This document shows, in pieces, positions 47,160 through 59,163 of a stretch of 64,000 bases of DNA. Made by a program: the position numbers and the translations under genes. Below the pieces are notes generated by a model. That model saw only the letters and a program-made list of their open reading frames with translations. It was not told where the DNA came from and searched no databases. The stretch is from contig CM028920.1 of assembly GCA_016801845.1 (NCBI GenBank), positions 447,001 to 511,000 on the forward strand, given 5' to 3'. This DNA comes from Polydactylus sextarius (lineage: Eukaryota > Chordata > Actinopteri > Polynemidae). How positions within the stretch are numbered: position 1 is the stretch's first letter; every line of letters starts with the position of its first letter.

Positions 47160-47470
47160 TTGTTCCTCTCTTCCTCTGATTCTTCTTTATTCCATCATTT
47201 ACATCTTTCTCTTTTTGCACCATCTCATATTTCAGTCTAAACCCCCTCCATCCCTGTCATCCTCTGGGTTTTCTGCCTTGATCCTTACTGTTTCTTTTTA
47301 TACTTATGCTTTTTCATGATCCTGTGAAGTTAATCTCTCTATCTGCGCCTCCCGTCCCCCTCCTTCCGACTCTAATGTTTATATCAACCATTAGCCCTCA
47401 CTCCTTCTTTCAATCCCTCCTACCTTTCCTTTTAACCTCACTCCCTCATTCCTTTCATGCTCCAAAGTTG
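47160..47470. repeat. Pyrimidine-rich tract
   Basis: About 300 bp in which the plus strand is strongly C/T-biased (CTCTTCCTCTGATTCTTCTT, CCCGTCCCCCTCCTTCCGAC), without a simple repeat unit. It mirrors the purine-rich tract at 56160-56880. Confidence 0.55.
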
Positions 47471-47474
47471 ATGT

Positions 47475-48377
47475 ATCTTTAACTTCCAGTTCTCTTCTTT
47501 TTAACTAAAGTGTCTGTAGAAGTGTGAGTGCACAGAGACTTCACAGGCTCTGAACTGAACCTCTGGCAGCAATAGTGCCTTGCTCAACTGATGAGATTGT
47601 ACTATTTAAGTTAAATGATTTGGTCCCTAATTTGGAAATAAAGGAGCTTCTGATGTTGCATTTGCATAAACAGTGACCACAGCCACAGCCAGTTGAGCCA
47701 GAGAACAAACAAGAACTCAACTCTGACTGTTACCTAAACTGTTACCTGTTTTGTCTTTTTTTGTACCTCTCCTACCTTTTTTTCCAGATGATGAAGAGAG
47801 ATTTTATCTTGCAGAGCTTCCACAGCTGTAAGTGAGCTGCTGCACTACAGCTGCCACCTCTCGCTTGACTATATTATAGAAATAACTTGACATTTAAAAG
47901 TCAATATGTAAGAAAACTTGAGAAACTAAAACTAAACTTTTCCATATTTATTATGTTAGTCATTTTAGTAGATAAATATTAACCATATAGATATTTTTAC
48001 AGAAGTACATGTTTCATAGAGGCTGTTACAGTTCTTCTTGCAGTTCTTTCTTGCTTTAACCTGCTTAAAGTAACTGTGATCTACTTTGTCTTCATCATCA
48101 TCACCATCTCTTGCAAATGTGTTAACACATGTTTTACACCCTTTTGCCAAACAGTTCACACAGATGTCATGGAAGCAGCACATACTTCATTATTTTTACT
48201 ATGGTAACCAAACAGAAACCATCTATTCCAAACTATTAGAAACTAACTAGATAAGTATGAAATCACTAAAGTCAACAATCAAACAGTCACTATCAACAAT
48301 CAGTCTGTATACTTGTAAGTGTTGCCACCTCTTTGTTGCTTAAACTTAATTGCTTTAAATTTAAATGATTACTATTT

Positions 48378-48380
<3 letters not shown>
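47475..48380. other. Unassigned noncoding DNA
   Basis: No feature recognised. Confidence 0.5.
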
Positions 48381-48385
<5 letters not shown>

Positions 48386-48424
<39 letters not shown>

Positions 48425-48440
48425 ATATATTATATATATT
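48386..48440. repeat. (TA)n microsatellite
   Basis: A pure TA array of about 35 bp followed by TTTTATATAT-type degenerate repeats. Confidence 0.9.
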
Positions 48441-48839
48441 TTATATTTGCTATATTCCTTTTAATGGCTTTGGCTGGATTCATTGTAACAAATTCATTTC
48501 AGAGATCTCCATGGGACCAATAATGTATTTCAGATTCTGATTTTGAATTCAATGACTGCTACCCTAGAAATAGGTGCTGAAGAATATCAAGGTTGGATAC
48601 AACGTGAAAGGAGGTTTTTCCCTTGGTGCACTTGGTGCATTGCAAAAGAATGTGAGAATGTGATGTGGATGTGATGTAGAATGTGATGTGGATGAGAACA
48701 TGTACCCTGTCATCATGAGGGAATAGATTGAATTTTATTGCTATTTGAACTTATTTATTATATTACAAAAGATTTTATTTCGGTTTATTTTCTGTAATAT
48801 TTATAGTATTTCAGTTTTCTGTCGCAGTTTGGAGAAATA

Positions 48840-49145
48840 ATGGCATGGAATCAGTAATACGGTAATCACTCACCGTAATATTATGTTGAAGCACAGTATG
48901 TACTACTCTGCAAGGCTCCTGACTACGGTAGCCGTAATGCTCCGACAATCCATCAAGCGGTGCACCAAAGTTGTACTAAAATATTTTGACAGATTTTTGA
49001 GCGCCATGTACCACATAAAATTGGTTCGAGGTCAGTAAGCACAACCAGAATTAATACATAAGGCGCACCAGATTATAAACCACACTGTCATTTTTTTGAG
49101 AAAATTAAAGGATTTTAAGTGCACCTTAGAGTCTGTAAAATATGG
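48840..49145 (-). mobile_element. Possible GGCGCAC-type MITE
   Basis: The right end, read on the minus strand, is ACCATATTTTACAGACTCTA then AGGTGCACTTAAAATCC, with GGTTTATAATCTGGTGCGCC further in. It resembles the other pogo-like MITEs of the window in layout (terminal PyCGTA-TTTT, then repeated GGCGCACC/ATAAGCCGC units) but is not the same family. The left limit is uncertain. Confidence 0.42.
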
Positions 49146-49204
49146 TACAACAAATATTAAGTTTTACTGGGGTGATATATTTTACAAAATATTTCAGTAT
49201 CACT

Positions 49205-50290
49205 ACACATCAGACTGATTGGCCTAAACAATCAACACTCTGTGAATGATTTACCTAGTTTTTGGATAAGGGTTATCATAGCTAGCCTCATAGTGGGTAG
49301 AAAAGTTTCTCCCTGGAAACATTCTTTAAACATATTTAATTGTGGCTCTACTGGTTTAGTTTTAAATGTTTTATACGATTCTACTAGCAACCCATCAGGC
49401 CCAGGTGCTTTACCACTATTTATATTTATATTGGATTGCTTCTAACAAACCCTTGGTTGTTACATTCCTATCCAATTCATTTTTTATGTTGTCAGATAAT
49501 GACTGAAACTGAAGCTGATCTAGAAATGTTTCCTGCACATCCGAGTCTTGGCTGCATTCTCATCTATCAGTATATAGGGATTCATAAAATCTTTAAAACA
49601 TGTATTTATCTCTAGTGGGTCTATTGTTAGATTCCCTTGTGGCGTCCCAATACTATTTATTGTTTGGTCAGTTTGTTGTTTTTTTAATTCAGTTTTCAGT
49701 TTCAGTTAAAACAGTTTTCCAGCCTGATGATGGTAGCTTTGTTTCAACCACATTAAACTTTTGGCACTTCATCTGTGGACATTTAATTATGTTTAGCTGT
49801 CAATAAAATAAATTCCTTTTGTTTTAAAGGATCATCTTCTGTATATAGGTGATTTTTCAATATTTTGATTTGATTTTCCATTCAATTTTAAAGCGTTTTG
49901 TTTTACAGCTGGTTTAACTAATAATCTCTCCTCTGATGAATGCTTCCCATATGATACAAGCATTAGTTTCATCTGTATTTATTGCAAAGAAACTGTTAAT
50001 TTTAGAGCCAATAGTGTCAACAAAAGATTGGTCTTGCAGCCATCTTTCCTGGAGTCTCCAGTTAGGTTGACTATGGACAATTTTATCAATTTGGATTGTG
50101 AGTGATACAGCAGCATGGTCACTTATCACAATACCATCATAACAACATTCACTAGCCTTTGGTAAGAGTTCTCTGGTAATAATGAAATAATCGATGCAGG
50201 AATGTGATGTGCTTGAATAACAGGAATAATGATAATTTTTTATCAGGAATCTGTTCTCTCCAAACATCCACTAGATTAAGGTCTTCTATA
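49205..50290 (-). pseudogene. L1-like ORF2 fragment (endonuclease end, reverse-transcriptase start)
   Basis: Frame 50267-49914 reads YSSTSHSCIDYFIITRELLP and YDGIVISDHAAVSLTI, the final endonuclease blocks ('SRIDYFL', 'SDHapv'). At 49420-49205 the minus strand reads GKAPGPDGLLVESYKTF and LAMITLIQK...FRPISLM, the first reverse-transcriptase blocks. Copy numbers of stops are high. Confidence 0.75.
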
Positions 50291-51639
50291 AGTAGAGTAG
50301 CTCATTAATAATGATAATAACAGAAACCAAAAATGCTTCTTTCTTAGTTCTGTAATTAAAAGTAGTTAACAATAAAATTTCCCTTTTCCTTAAAAAAGAG
50401 AGAAAAATTTGATTTAGAGAACAATAAATTAATTCAAAACGTACTTTCCTTTCAAGTACTGTGCCAAAAATTTTTTATAGTAAGCTGTCACGTATTTGTT
50501 GAACAATAAGCCTCAAGCAAGTAACAGTAAACATGAAATTTCTGGGCCCGTTAAACAATATTCAAGGTAACACTTGACAGACATCACAGTCCAAACTTCT
50601 CTAGTCCTTTTCTCCAACATTTACAGTAATGAACTATCAGAAAACATCAGCTGATTAACCCAACATGTAACCAAACCCATGTTATTCATCTATGTTATCG
50701 TCCATAGAGTTTTAAGTTAAGCCTTGGAAATAACTGGGTTAAACTAAACTATAATACCCTCATGCACCATATCTATAAATGAAATAGTTGACAAAACATC
50801 TAACAAAACTAAAATGCAGTGTCTTCAGAGGCCACAATGAAATTTTTCCGCATCCTCTGACGAGAAGAGGTGAATCTTGCCGTGGTGGGAGTATTCTGAA
50901 GGGATTTTGTTGGAACCCTTGGAAGTAGCTGGTGTTCCAGGTTAACTAGTTTTCATGTCAGCTGGTGATTCCAGATGTGCACCTGCAGTTTTGTCATTTT
51001 CCTGAACAACAGGCCCATGTGAATGAGTCAACGATAAGGAAAAAGTAAAAACATCATCAGCTACTGATATGTGAATTGTTTTGGCCACAAAATCAATAAA
51101 AAACTAAAGTAAAACAAAACAAAAAACATCTGGCTAGGGCGGTGTTGGGATTCGAAACGGCATCACTTGGTAACATAATACTTTCTCCACGGACTTCGTC
51201 ACCACGCAGTTCCAGTGTGGTCTGTCAAGATGTGTGTCACATATTATATGGTGACAGTCACAACTTAAAATACAAATTAACTGCCAACATTTAAGCGACC
51301 ATCGGACACAAATTTGATCTTTATGTGAGCTCCAGTAAAACACGGTGATATGAAAAACTACAAAGAGCTCATCTTAAGGGTAAGTTACTTGTCCGGTGTT
51401 TTAAAAGTCCACATAGTGGACGCTCGCATGTCACATGGCTGACAGTAAAAGAACAACATGAAGTCTGTAGCATTATATTGCGAATAAAGGAAGCAACTGT
51501 TTGTTTCATCTGTCGTCAATTCAGATAAAATACATCTGTGGATTTATGAAGATTTAAAGAAACGGCTCAGTGGAAGTCTAAGTGCTGTTAGTTTTAGCAA
51601 ATAACACAACAATCTCTATCCTGCAACAGGTTGACCACT

Positions 51640-52245
51640 GTCAGGTTAATGTGATGTACTTGTCAATCCCAGATTGTCGCATTACTCTCAGGTTCTGTTT
51701 TGCTGGGCTCAGTGTACGGTGAGCCCTTTCCAGCATGATGGATGTATCAGTACCCAGCCAGCCCAGCAACAATTTTTGGCTTTGCTCCTCTCCCTCTCTG
51801 AGTCCAAATTCGTAGGTTCTTTCCATGTTTTCAACTTTTGGATTTAAATTTGGAATTGAATTCATCTGTTTTACTAAGCTTTGCCATGCTGGTGGTCTCC
51901 AGTGTCTCTTCCATTGACATGATCCATGTTCCAGCTTCCTCCATCCGTGCAATATTGAATGCAACGTCCTGCTTCACCTCATTCATGTTATTTTCAAGAG
52001 CCTCAACAGAGTTGGTCATCCTGCCGTCTGTCTATACCGTCCAGCGTTATAGATGGATATAGTCCACTGAACCAGATCTACTGAACTCCTTACAGTGTCT
52101 TTAGCTCTGTTAATACGGTGGCTATGCTAGCTTAGTCCATGCTGGTCTGCTCCTTGTTCTCGATTGTTGGCTCATTTTTCTGATTTTGCGAATTTCTTGC
52201 ACGTTTGAAAATATCACTATCCTTGTTTGGCACGGTTGTTGACAT
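51640..52245 (-). pseudogene. L1-like ORF1 remains
   Basis: The minus strand reads MSTTVPNKDSDIFKRARNSQ near 52244, a coiled-coil MTNSVEALENNMNEVKQDVA at 52019, and TYEFGLREGEEQSQKLLLGW with MLERAHRTLSPAKQNLRVM at 51860-51680. The last block is the 'ieRAHR' signature of L1/Tx1 ORF1 proteins. Stops and frame changes are present. Confidence 0.68.
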
Positions 52246-52339
52246 GGTTGCTGTTAAACTAGTAAATATAAGTCATGATTTTTATTAAATTCTGCGCAGC
52301 TGTGTAGAGCAATCAAATCACACCGCCATCTTGGTCTCA

Positions 52340-54780
52340 GCTGTGTGTCGTTTCAAAGTATTTGTGATTTTGGATACATTTCTTTACAAGATGGTTAATG
52401 TAAAAAGTCAACAAATGACAGAGATATGTAGGCTAGCACAATTCCCAGCAAAGCTTTACACTGGTTGCTGTATTTTGTATTTTGTTGTCCATTGTATGAT
52501 GATTTATTGGGAGAATGTGGATGTTTGGCTGCAAGTTGTGTTGTTTGAAGGTTAAACTAACTTTTGTTGCATATTTTAAATGAAATATTTAGTCACTGTT
52601 AGAGCCTTTTGCAAACAAAATGTGTCATTTGCTTTGCACAAAATGTGTGCAGTGGTTCTGTTTAGGCCAGTGTGTTAACTGATTTGAACAAGCTGAGTTT
52701 GAGTTGACTCCAGTATTAAAACAGTCAGATATTGATGCAATTCAAACAAGACCAATGAACATTAATCTTGTCTCTTTATCTTTATCACCAAATACACACA
52801 TACACACCAGTGTGATACATGTGTGACACATGATATGATTGACAGGCTTGTCAGCTGATATGAAGGAGGCGGGCCAATCCATGTTGCATCTTAATGACAG
52901 AGAAGCTCTGTATTGTGTTCAGGTTCAGTATCACATCCTGCCATGAAGCTCATTCAACTCCACTGCTCATGTCATGACCAATAAACACAGAATCATATGA
53001 ATGTGGCAGGCCATTATCAGACAAATCTCTCTGTAGGATGAGATGATTGTCAGTGGGACTTTAAACACTAGCACGGACATTAATGTAATTTTCTAACTAT
53101 AAATCCAAAAAGTATGGAGCATTAAACAAGCAGGGTCCACTGGTTTGTATGCATGAGACAAAAAGGGAGGATGTCAAGGGGCAAGAGATAATAATGTATT
53201 AGGGAGAGCAGGATTATGTCTGAGCATCATTCATCACACAGAGACAGCTGAGAGATGAAGCCATAAGTCAGTGTCCACTACAGCACAACACAAGACAGGA
53301 AAAGAGACAACAGATGGACAGGTGGAGACCAGAAGAAGGGCCAATGACTGACAGGAAATCTGACAACAGAGGGAAAGACTAAGAGACAGAAAAAATGAAT
53401 CCTCTGTGTTGTTCTCTGACGTCCTCCACAAAGTTCAGTATTTGCATTTCAAGACGTGATGTGACTCAAACAGTTGGAACAAAGGCCATATGGGTCACGT
53501 TCTCTTTAAGATGAGTGGAATTAAACCAGAGAAACCACTCACCATTCCACGCTCTTTTGTCTAAAGTCATCTCACATGAAGGTCAGTCATGCTAAGGATT
53601 TCTGGAATTGCTGAAGATGAAATACACCTGAATTACCTGTGTCAAGCAAACCCCAAACTAAAGGTCTGTGATCAGTGTCAGAGCATGTTTTAGCGTGTTT
53701 GTAGATGACAGATGGATCACACCACGAGTGGCATCAAATTCACACTATTGACTTGTTTATCCCCAAAATGCAGCCACTAACAATAAAAGCATAAAACAAG
53801 CAATTTACAGATTTTGTGAAGCTTAAAATATTCAATAGACTCCATGCAGCTCAGTGTTTAACAAGCTGTGGCTGCTTGTTGCTTGTGTCTGCACAGAGAA
53901 ATGAATTGGATTCTTGTTTTGGGTTTTGTTTGGCCAGAGCTCTCAGAAAACCCATCTGCTGGGTGGATTAGGGTTCTGTAGTGCCAACAAACAGCAGCCA
54001 CTCCACAATCATCCATCTCACTTGAACTGTGCAAAGCTCCTTCATGGTGTCAGTGGTGTAAAAGTGAGGTCAATGTCAACGTTGTGGCCTGAAGGGAAAC
54101 GCTTGACTCTCGACCAGGACAACCAGTCAGCTGCCGCTGCTGTGTTTGTTGTGCACGTTTGTCTGCTCTGGCCTAAATAAAATTGATAAGTAGTATGATA
54201 CCATGTGGAGAAATGCAGTTATGTCAGTGAGAGGGAGATTATAAAAGAAAAGCTGTGGTAAAGGTCATTTTAGGTGACAGACTGTATTTGAATAGAGAGA
54301 AAGCAGGAAACAAGTGACAGACAGACAGAAACATCCAAGTAAGCCAATCAGGTTTCATTCACATCCAGTAGGATACAATTCATATTACCATACCACTCAA
54401 AACAAAAGTTGTTCATTTCATTTCATTGTTTGAGTAATTGCAGAGTTGGATGTCTGGAAGTGATCTGAACACGTCTAATACAGACTAACCACCTGAACTA
54501 AATTATTCAAAGGTAAAATCAACTTTTTTGTCAATGGAATCTGGGGCTGGGAACATCAGCCCTGTTGTTTAACTATTTAATCTAACAATAACTTACAATT
54601 TAATCTAACAATAGCTTTAATCATAAATGATCCAAATTTAACTGAGAAAAACACTGCCTGGCCTTTGCAAAACATGGGGCTGCTGATTTACTGCTGCTTC
54701 AATCACTTTATTATTTATTTATTTGTTTGTTTTGATGTCAGAAGCTTCACTTTAGTAAAAGTACAATACAATAATGCTAA
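52340..54780. other. Unassigned noncoding DNA
   Basis: No gene or repeat recognised. Confidence 0.5.
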
Positions 54781-54784
54781 CTAA

Positions 54785-54825
54785 TGGAGCCAGGTATAAG
54801 TAAGTTCTACTTATACCTGGCTCCA
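54785..54825. repeat. Perfect 18-bp inverted repeat (hairpin)
   Basis: TGGAGCCAGGTATAAGTA at 54785-54802 is followed, after a 5-base loop (AGTTC), by its exact complement at 54808-54825. Confidence 0.9.
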
Positions 54826-54960
54826 CGTCTTCCTGTCTGTCAATCCTGTTGTGTCTTCCTGTGTCCTGTGAGGTGAAAATACAGTGAAGTGTGGTGTCTG
54901 TGAACAAACAGCAGGAAAGCTGTTGGTTCAAACAAAAAGGATCTTACGTTTTAACACACA

Positions 54961-54988
54961 GCTCTGTCTCTGTCTCTGTCTCTGTCTT
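54961..54988. repeat. (TCTGTC)n short tandem repeat
   Basis: Four to five copies of CTCTGT. Confidence 0.85.
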
Positions 54989-54989
54989 T

Positions 54990-56150
54990 TAGTGGATGTC
55001 CGCTACAGTGGACAACTGCTTTGTTTTATTGCACTGCAGAAGCTGTTTCATGGTTTCCAGGTTTATTGGTTCTGCAAAGATTCTTAGGGAATTAAGGCCC
55101 AGATTGCTCCTTAACAGCATGTCCCTGTTTTAATAGCACAACTAATTTTAACGAGAGCTCACAATGTAGTAAAAACTCCAAAAATGTTGTTGATGTTGTA
55201 TCAATGATGTTGTTCTCTCCATCTCTTCTCTCTGACTCACTGCAGGCCAGTGAGGTCAGCGATGAAAGTAAACAAACTTGACTGTGTTAAACTATTTTAT
55301 TGTGTTAATCTTGGCCTAACATGTTAATTGCTGACAGCCCTAGTTAAAACAAATTTTCCATTAACCTGAAGAATACAGGTTTTTATAGTCCAGGCTGGAT
55401 GGATATGGACTCCCCCTGCGTCACCATCAACTGTTCATCCTGATATAACTCTATGTTTGGATGTCCATCTGAATCAACAACTGAGTGGCTGTTTTATTTA
55501 AACACTTCACTGTGTCTGATGTAAATGGAGATTTGCTGTGACAGAGGATGTGTTATGTTATTATATTCTGCCTCATCACCAAGCAACACACAGGATCTGA
55601 TCTGATCCCAGGTCTGTGGAAAAATGAAGAGGAATTAATTTGTCCAGTGGAAGCTGCTCTTGGCAGGTGTTTCAGCTTGTTTACCAGCCCTTGGCAGGTG
55701 AAACAAGAAGTTAATGTTAAGCCCCACCAATGGCCTTTTTAACATACATCTATCAGCTAATTATGATAAATGAGCAGCAAATCAGTTCATCCGTCACAGT
55801 AGCAGCAGCAGCAACCTGCTTGGCTGAATCACAGGGACACACAAATGACCAGACAGATCCAAACTACACAAATACTGCCACACTTGGCCCAGACGGAAAG
55901 AGTTCGAAAATTAGAGTGAAACATCTACACCTGTCCCCCTCTTCCTCTTCCCTCTGCATTTCCTCTTCTCTGCTCTGCTCTGCTCCCAGAAGAGCAGAGC
56001 AGCTTGGTGGTTCCTGTCAGTTTATACAAGCAATTGAGAGGAGGTTGGAGGTCAGTGCCACATCCAAGAAACAGAGCAGCAGTAGTGAATAGTGAAGCTC
56101 ATCAGACAGCCTGCAGATCAACAGCTCAGTCAGTTTCCCTGTGACATGAA
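54990..56150. other. Unassigned noncoding DNA
   Basis: The longest frame (55730-56092) shows no recognisable domain and is treated as chance. Confidence 0.5.
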
Positions 56151-56154
56151 TGAC

Positions 56155-56880
56155 TGTTATGGAAAGAAGAAAGAGAAAAAACAAAGCTAAGAAAAAGTAA
56201 GATAAGAGGAACAAGTTGGTGAGGCAATGAGGATGGATCAAAAAAGAAGAGGCAGGAAAGAACAAAAGAATGAAAATATATAAGGAGTTGTAAGGAAGAG
56301 GCAAAGTCAGGAAAATTATGGAAAAAAACAGGAAAGGAGAGAAAAAAGGATGAAAGATGGCAGAGAGGATGACAAAGGGCATAAAGGTGTTAGAAAATGA
56401 TCAGATGAGAGATGAAGAGAGATAATGAAGATGATGGGAGAGGTGGAAGAAAGAGAAAGGAAAGGAGATGACAGGAATGAACTCATGAGGACAAACGAGA
56501 AGAAGAAGAAAAGGCAATCAGAGGTCAAAGAATGAAAATATTACGAGATGTGGAGCAGGGGTAGTGTGAAAGTAAATAAAGTAGAGGAATAATGTGATAA
56601 AGGACAGACAGTCAGAGGAGGAGAGAAAGTAATGGAAAGAGGGTGAGGAGAAGAAGAGTAGACAGGAGGAAGTTTGAAGGAAGGAAAAGAGTCTATAGGA
56701 GACAAGGGATAAGGAGAAGAAGACTGACAAGACAGGATAGGAGGAAAGGATGTAATTCAAAAAGGAAGTGAGGGAAGGAAGGAGAGGAGAAAACTGAGGG
56801 CAGAGAGAAAGATGAGCAGATAAGGGAAAACGAGACAGGGGAGGATGAGAGGTGTGTGTGAGTATCTCTCTGAGGAAGAG
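56155..56880. repeat. Purine-rich tract, about 0.7 kb
   Basis: The plus strand is almost entirely A and G (GGAAAGAAGAAAGAGAAAAA, GGAGGAAGTTTGAAGGAAGG) with only scattered T and rare C, and no simple unit. The opposite strand therefore shows long Ser/Leu/Phe-rich open frames, which are not genes. Confidence 0.75.
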
Positions 56881-57113
56881 CAGTCTTGCTCTCTACATAA
56901 ACAGACCAGGAGCAGCTTTTCATACATTATTGATGAGAGGAGCCAACACCAAAGACGGAGCATCAAACAGTGTTTGAGAAGCTCCAGTGGATTCTCCAGC
57001 CTCTAGAGGCAACGCAGGCCGGGTGAAGCTCCTCATTTCTCCCCTGGGTCAACTGATCTTCAATATCCACACAACAACAAGGGAGGAAAGAGTGAGGTGG
57101 GCAGAGAGCTGAG

Positions 57114-57146
57114 ATGAGTGTGAACAGCTCCACTCATGATGTAAGT
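57114..57146 (+). other. Possible first coding exon with splice donor
   Basis: An ATG at 57114 opens nine codons (MSVNSSTHD) and is followed directly by a consensus donor GTAAGT at 57141. The preceding 180 bp has the look of a 5' untranslated region, and NSS is a possible glycosylation site. No downstream exon was found to 64000, so this may be chance. Confidence 0.2.
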
Positions 57147-57149
57147 ATT

Positions 57150-57550
57150 CCACATCTGAGCATGGAGATAAAGAGTTATCACAGCTCTGAAACACATATG
57201 AGACACCTATGATTCACTCATATTACATTTCAAAGACAAAAAAAATTAAATGAAGTACATTTACATGTATCAGTAAGCTGACACAATCTCCTACATATTA
57301 ATGTTTTTATTTTACAGAAAACGACTAACATGTTGCACACAATTTCACCAAATTCCCTGACAGAAAAAGCACGGTTTATTTTAAAAAATCACCCAATAAG
57401 CTGTAGTAGAGTGGCTGTAAACAACCATAAAGTTGCTAGATATTATGGTAACGGGGCCATGTTAGAAACACTGGACTGAAATAGCCACTGCAAATCATGT
57501 TGAAAGAGCTGAAAAAAAAACTCCAAAACTCAGACAAAGTCAAAGTTAAC
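57150..57550. other. Unassigned noncoding DNA
   Basis: AT-rich, no feature recognised. Confidence 0.5.
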
Positions 57551-57554
57551 ATTA

Positions 57555-57599
57555 CTGTCATTTTTACTATATACTATATGTATATAGTAAAAATGACAG
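57555..57599. repeat. Perfect 19-bp inverted repeat (hairpin)
   Basis: CTGTCATTTTTACTATATA (57555-57573) and its exact complement (57581-57599) are separated by 7 bases. Confidence 0.9.
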
Positions 57600-57964
57600 A
57601 ATAAGTATAGAATGAGACAAAATGGTGAAGCTCAGAAACCACAGTTAGCGGATACACATAGTGTAAATATGCTCTAGGATATTAAATAACTAAATTGATA
57701 GATGAAAGTGCAAAACAGGCAAGAGTGAGTTGGCTGTAAATAGACAGTGAATAGTTATAGTGCAAAACTATGCAGGATAGTTTACAAACAATCTTAAGGG
57801 TTTTTGGTATGTCGTCAGGTGAGTGGAAATGTGGAGACAGGTTTTACTGACCATGTAGGATTAACTAGTTGTTGTATGGAAAATGTGCACACAGAATTTA
57901 CAGAACCATATAGAATAAACAAAAAAAACAAGGTGTTTATAGGATGATGTAGGAATAAATAAAT

Positions 57965-59160
57965 GCAGTTTGCAGCCAGGGAAAGTGCGGTGTGCATATT
58001 TGTAGCAGGTTATGGGAAAGCTGAGGTAGATGTAGAGTGCAGGGTATCCAGAGGCTGCATGGTGTTGAGCAGCCTGGCTGCCTGGGAAAAGCAACTGTCC
58101 TGCAGATTCGTAGATATGGCCCGAATGCTGTGGTATATGCTCTTGAGAACAGGCTTGCTAACTTCAGCCACCTCAGAAAGTGGAGTTTCTGAATTCTTAG
58201 TAAAGGAGGTGATGTGGTCGGTCCATAGTAGTCCATTAGTAATGTGCACACGGAGGAGGTTGGTGTTCTTTACTATCTCCACAGCAAGGCCGCTTAGTGG
58301 GATGTGGGCCAGACGTGATTTTCTAAAGTGCACAATGATCTCTTCCGCCTTGTCGACGTTGAGGTATATGTCATTCCTCAAAGCCAGGGAGCATCCTTGC
58401 AGAACTCCCATTCTCAGTGTGATGCTGTATTGTTGTCCATCAGTACAGACTGAGGCCTCTGACAGTAAATCCAGTTGCATTGAGTGATGTTCAGGCCTAA
58501 CCAACTCAGCTTCACAATCAGTTTTTATGGTATGATTGTGTTGAATGCTGAGCTGACATCTATGAAGGGCATTCATTTATGTGTCTTTAATTGTTAAATG
58601 TATCAGGGAGAGGTGCAGGGTAGTGGATGAGGTGTCCTCTGAGGATTGGACTGGTATGCAAATTGACGAAGATCTAGTGCGATGTGAAGACTGGTCTTTA
58701 TGTGTGTCATGACTAACTTTTCAAAGCACTTCATGAGGATGGGAGTGAGTGCCAATGGGTCAATAGTCATTTAGGCACATCACTGATGACTTCTTCGGCA
58801 CTGTATGATGGTGATGGATTTGAAGCATGATGACACCAGCGACTGGCTGAGACAATGTCTGTGAAGACACCAGCCAGTTGATCAGCGCATTATCTGAGCA
58901 TGCAACTGTAATGATGTCAGGCCCTGCAGCTTATTTTGGATTAACGGGATAGTGTCCATCTCACGTCTGCTGTGGAGAAGCTGAGTGCTTTAACTTGTGC
59001 TTCAAACCATGCGAAGAAGTCATTCAGCTTGTCTGGTAGGGTGGCATCACTATCACAGCTTGTAGTCAGTGATTGTTTGGATGCCCTGCTGCATGTGACG
59101 TGTCTCTGGTGCTGGTCAAGTGTTCTTTGATCCTATGCGGATAGGCCTGCTTTACTCTCC
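57965..59160 (-). pseudogene. Non-LTR retrotransposon ORF2 remains (Rex1/CR1-like group)
   Basis: On the minus strand, LKCFEKLVMTHIKTSLH near 58735, then VSSAFNTIIP at about 58560, are reverse-transcriptase blocks, the latter holding the first catalytic region. The 188-codon frame 58576-58010 continues with MGVLQGCSLAL ('G.PQGC.LSP'), jumps by deletion to YLNVDKAEEIIVHFRKSRLA, and then HITNGLLWTDHITSFTK. The 'FADD' block is lost in the deletion. The part upstream to 59160 matches linker sequence only weakly. Subfamily is uncertain. Confidence 0.75.
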
Positions 59161-59163
59161 TTA

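Larger units (their letters stand above)
49200..52338 (-). mobile_element. L1/Tx1-like LINE, minus strand, defective
   Basis: The 5' end lies at about 52338, reading GAGACCAAGATGGCGGTG on the minus strand, typical of L1-like leaders. ORF1 remains lie at 52240-51640, the end of the endonuclease at 50267-49914 and the first reverse-transcriptase blocks at 49450-49205. The rest of ORF2 and the tail are missing. The stretch 50300-51630 does not show the expected ORF1 end and endonuclease start and may be another insertion. Confidence 0.72.

Noticed and set aside
51134..51180. tRNA-like GGGATTCGAA box
   Set aside because: No acceptor stem, D arm or anticodon arm can be formed around it.
53880..54180. 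88-codon plus-strand frame ending at 54180 as a possible exon
   Set aside because: No recognisable protein similarity, and an acceptor-like CTGCACAG at about 53890 is the only supporting signal.
56017..56966. Several overlapping minus-strand open frames rich in Ser, Leu and Phe, some with apparent membrane segments
   Set aside because: They are forced by the purine bias of the plus strand, overlap each other in several frames, and show no family similarity or splice structure.
57114..57140. Reading MSVNSSTHD as the start of a G-protein-coupled receptor such as a melanopsin
   Set aside because: Nine residues are too few for assignment. Melanopsin and grid1 are close in some vertebrate genomes, but no downstream exon is visible.
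57963..58487. 174-codon plus-strand open frame
   Set aside because: It is the antisense of a LINE reverse-transcriptase relic that reads convincingly on the minus strand.
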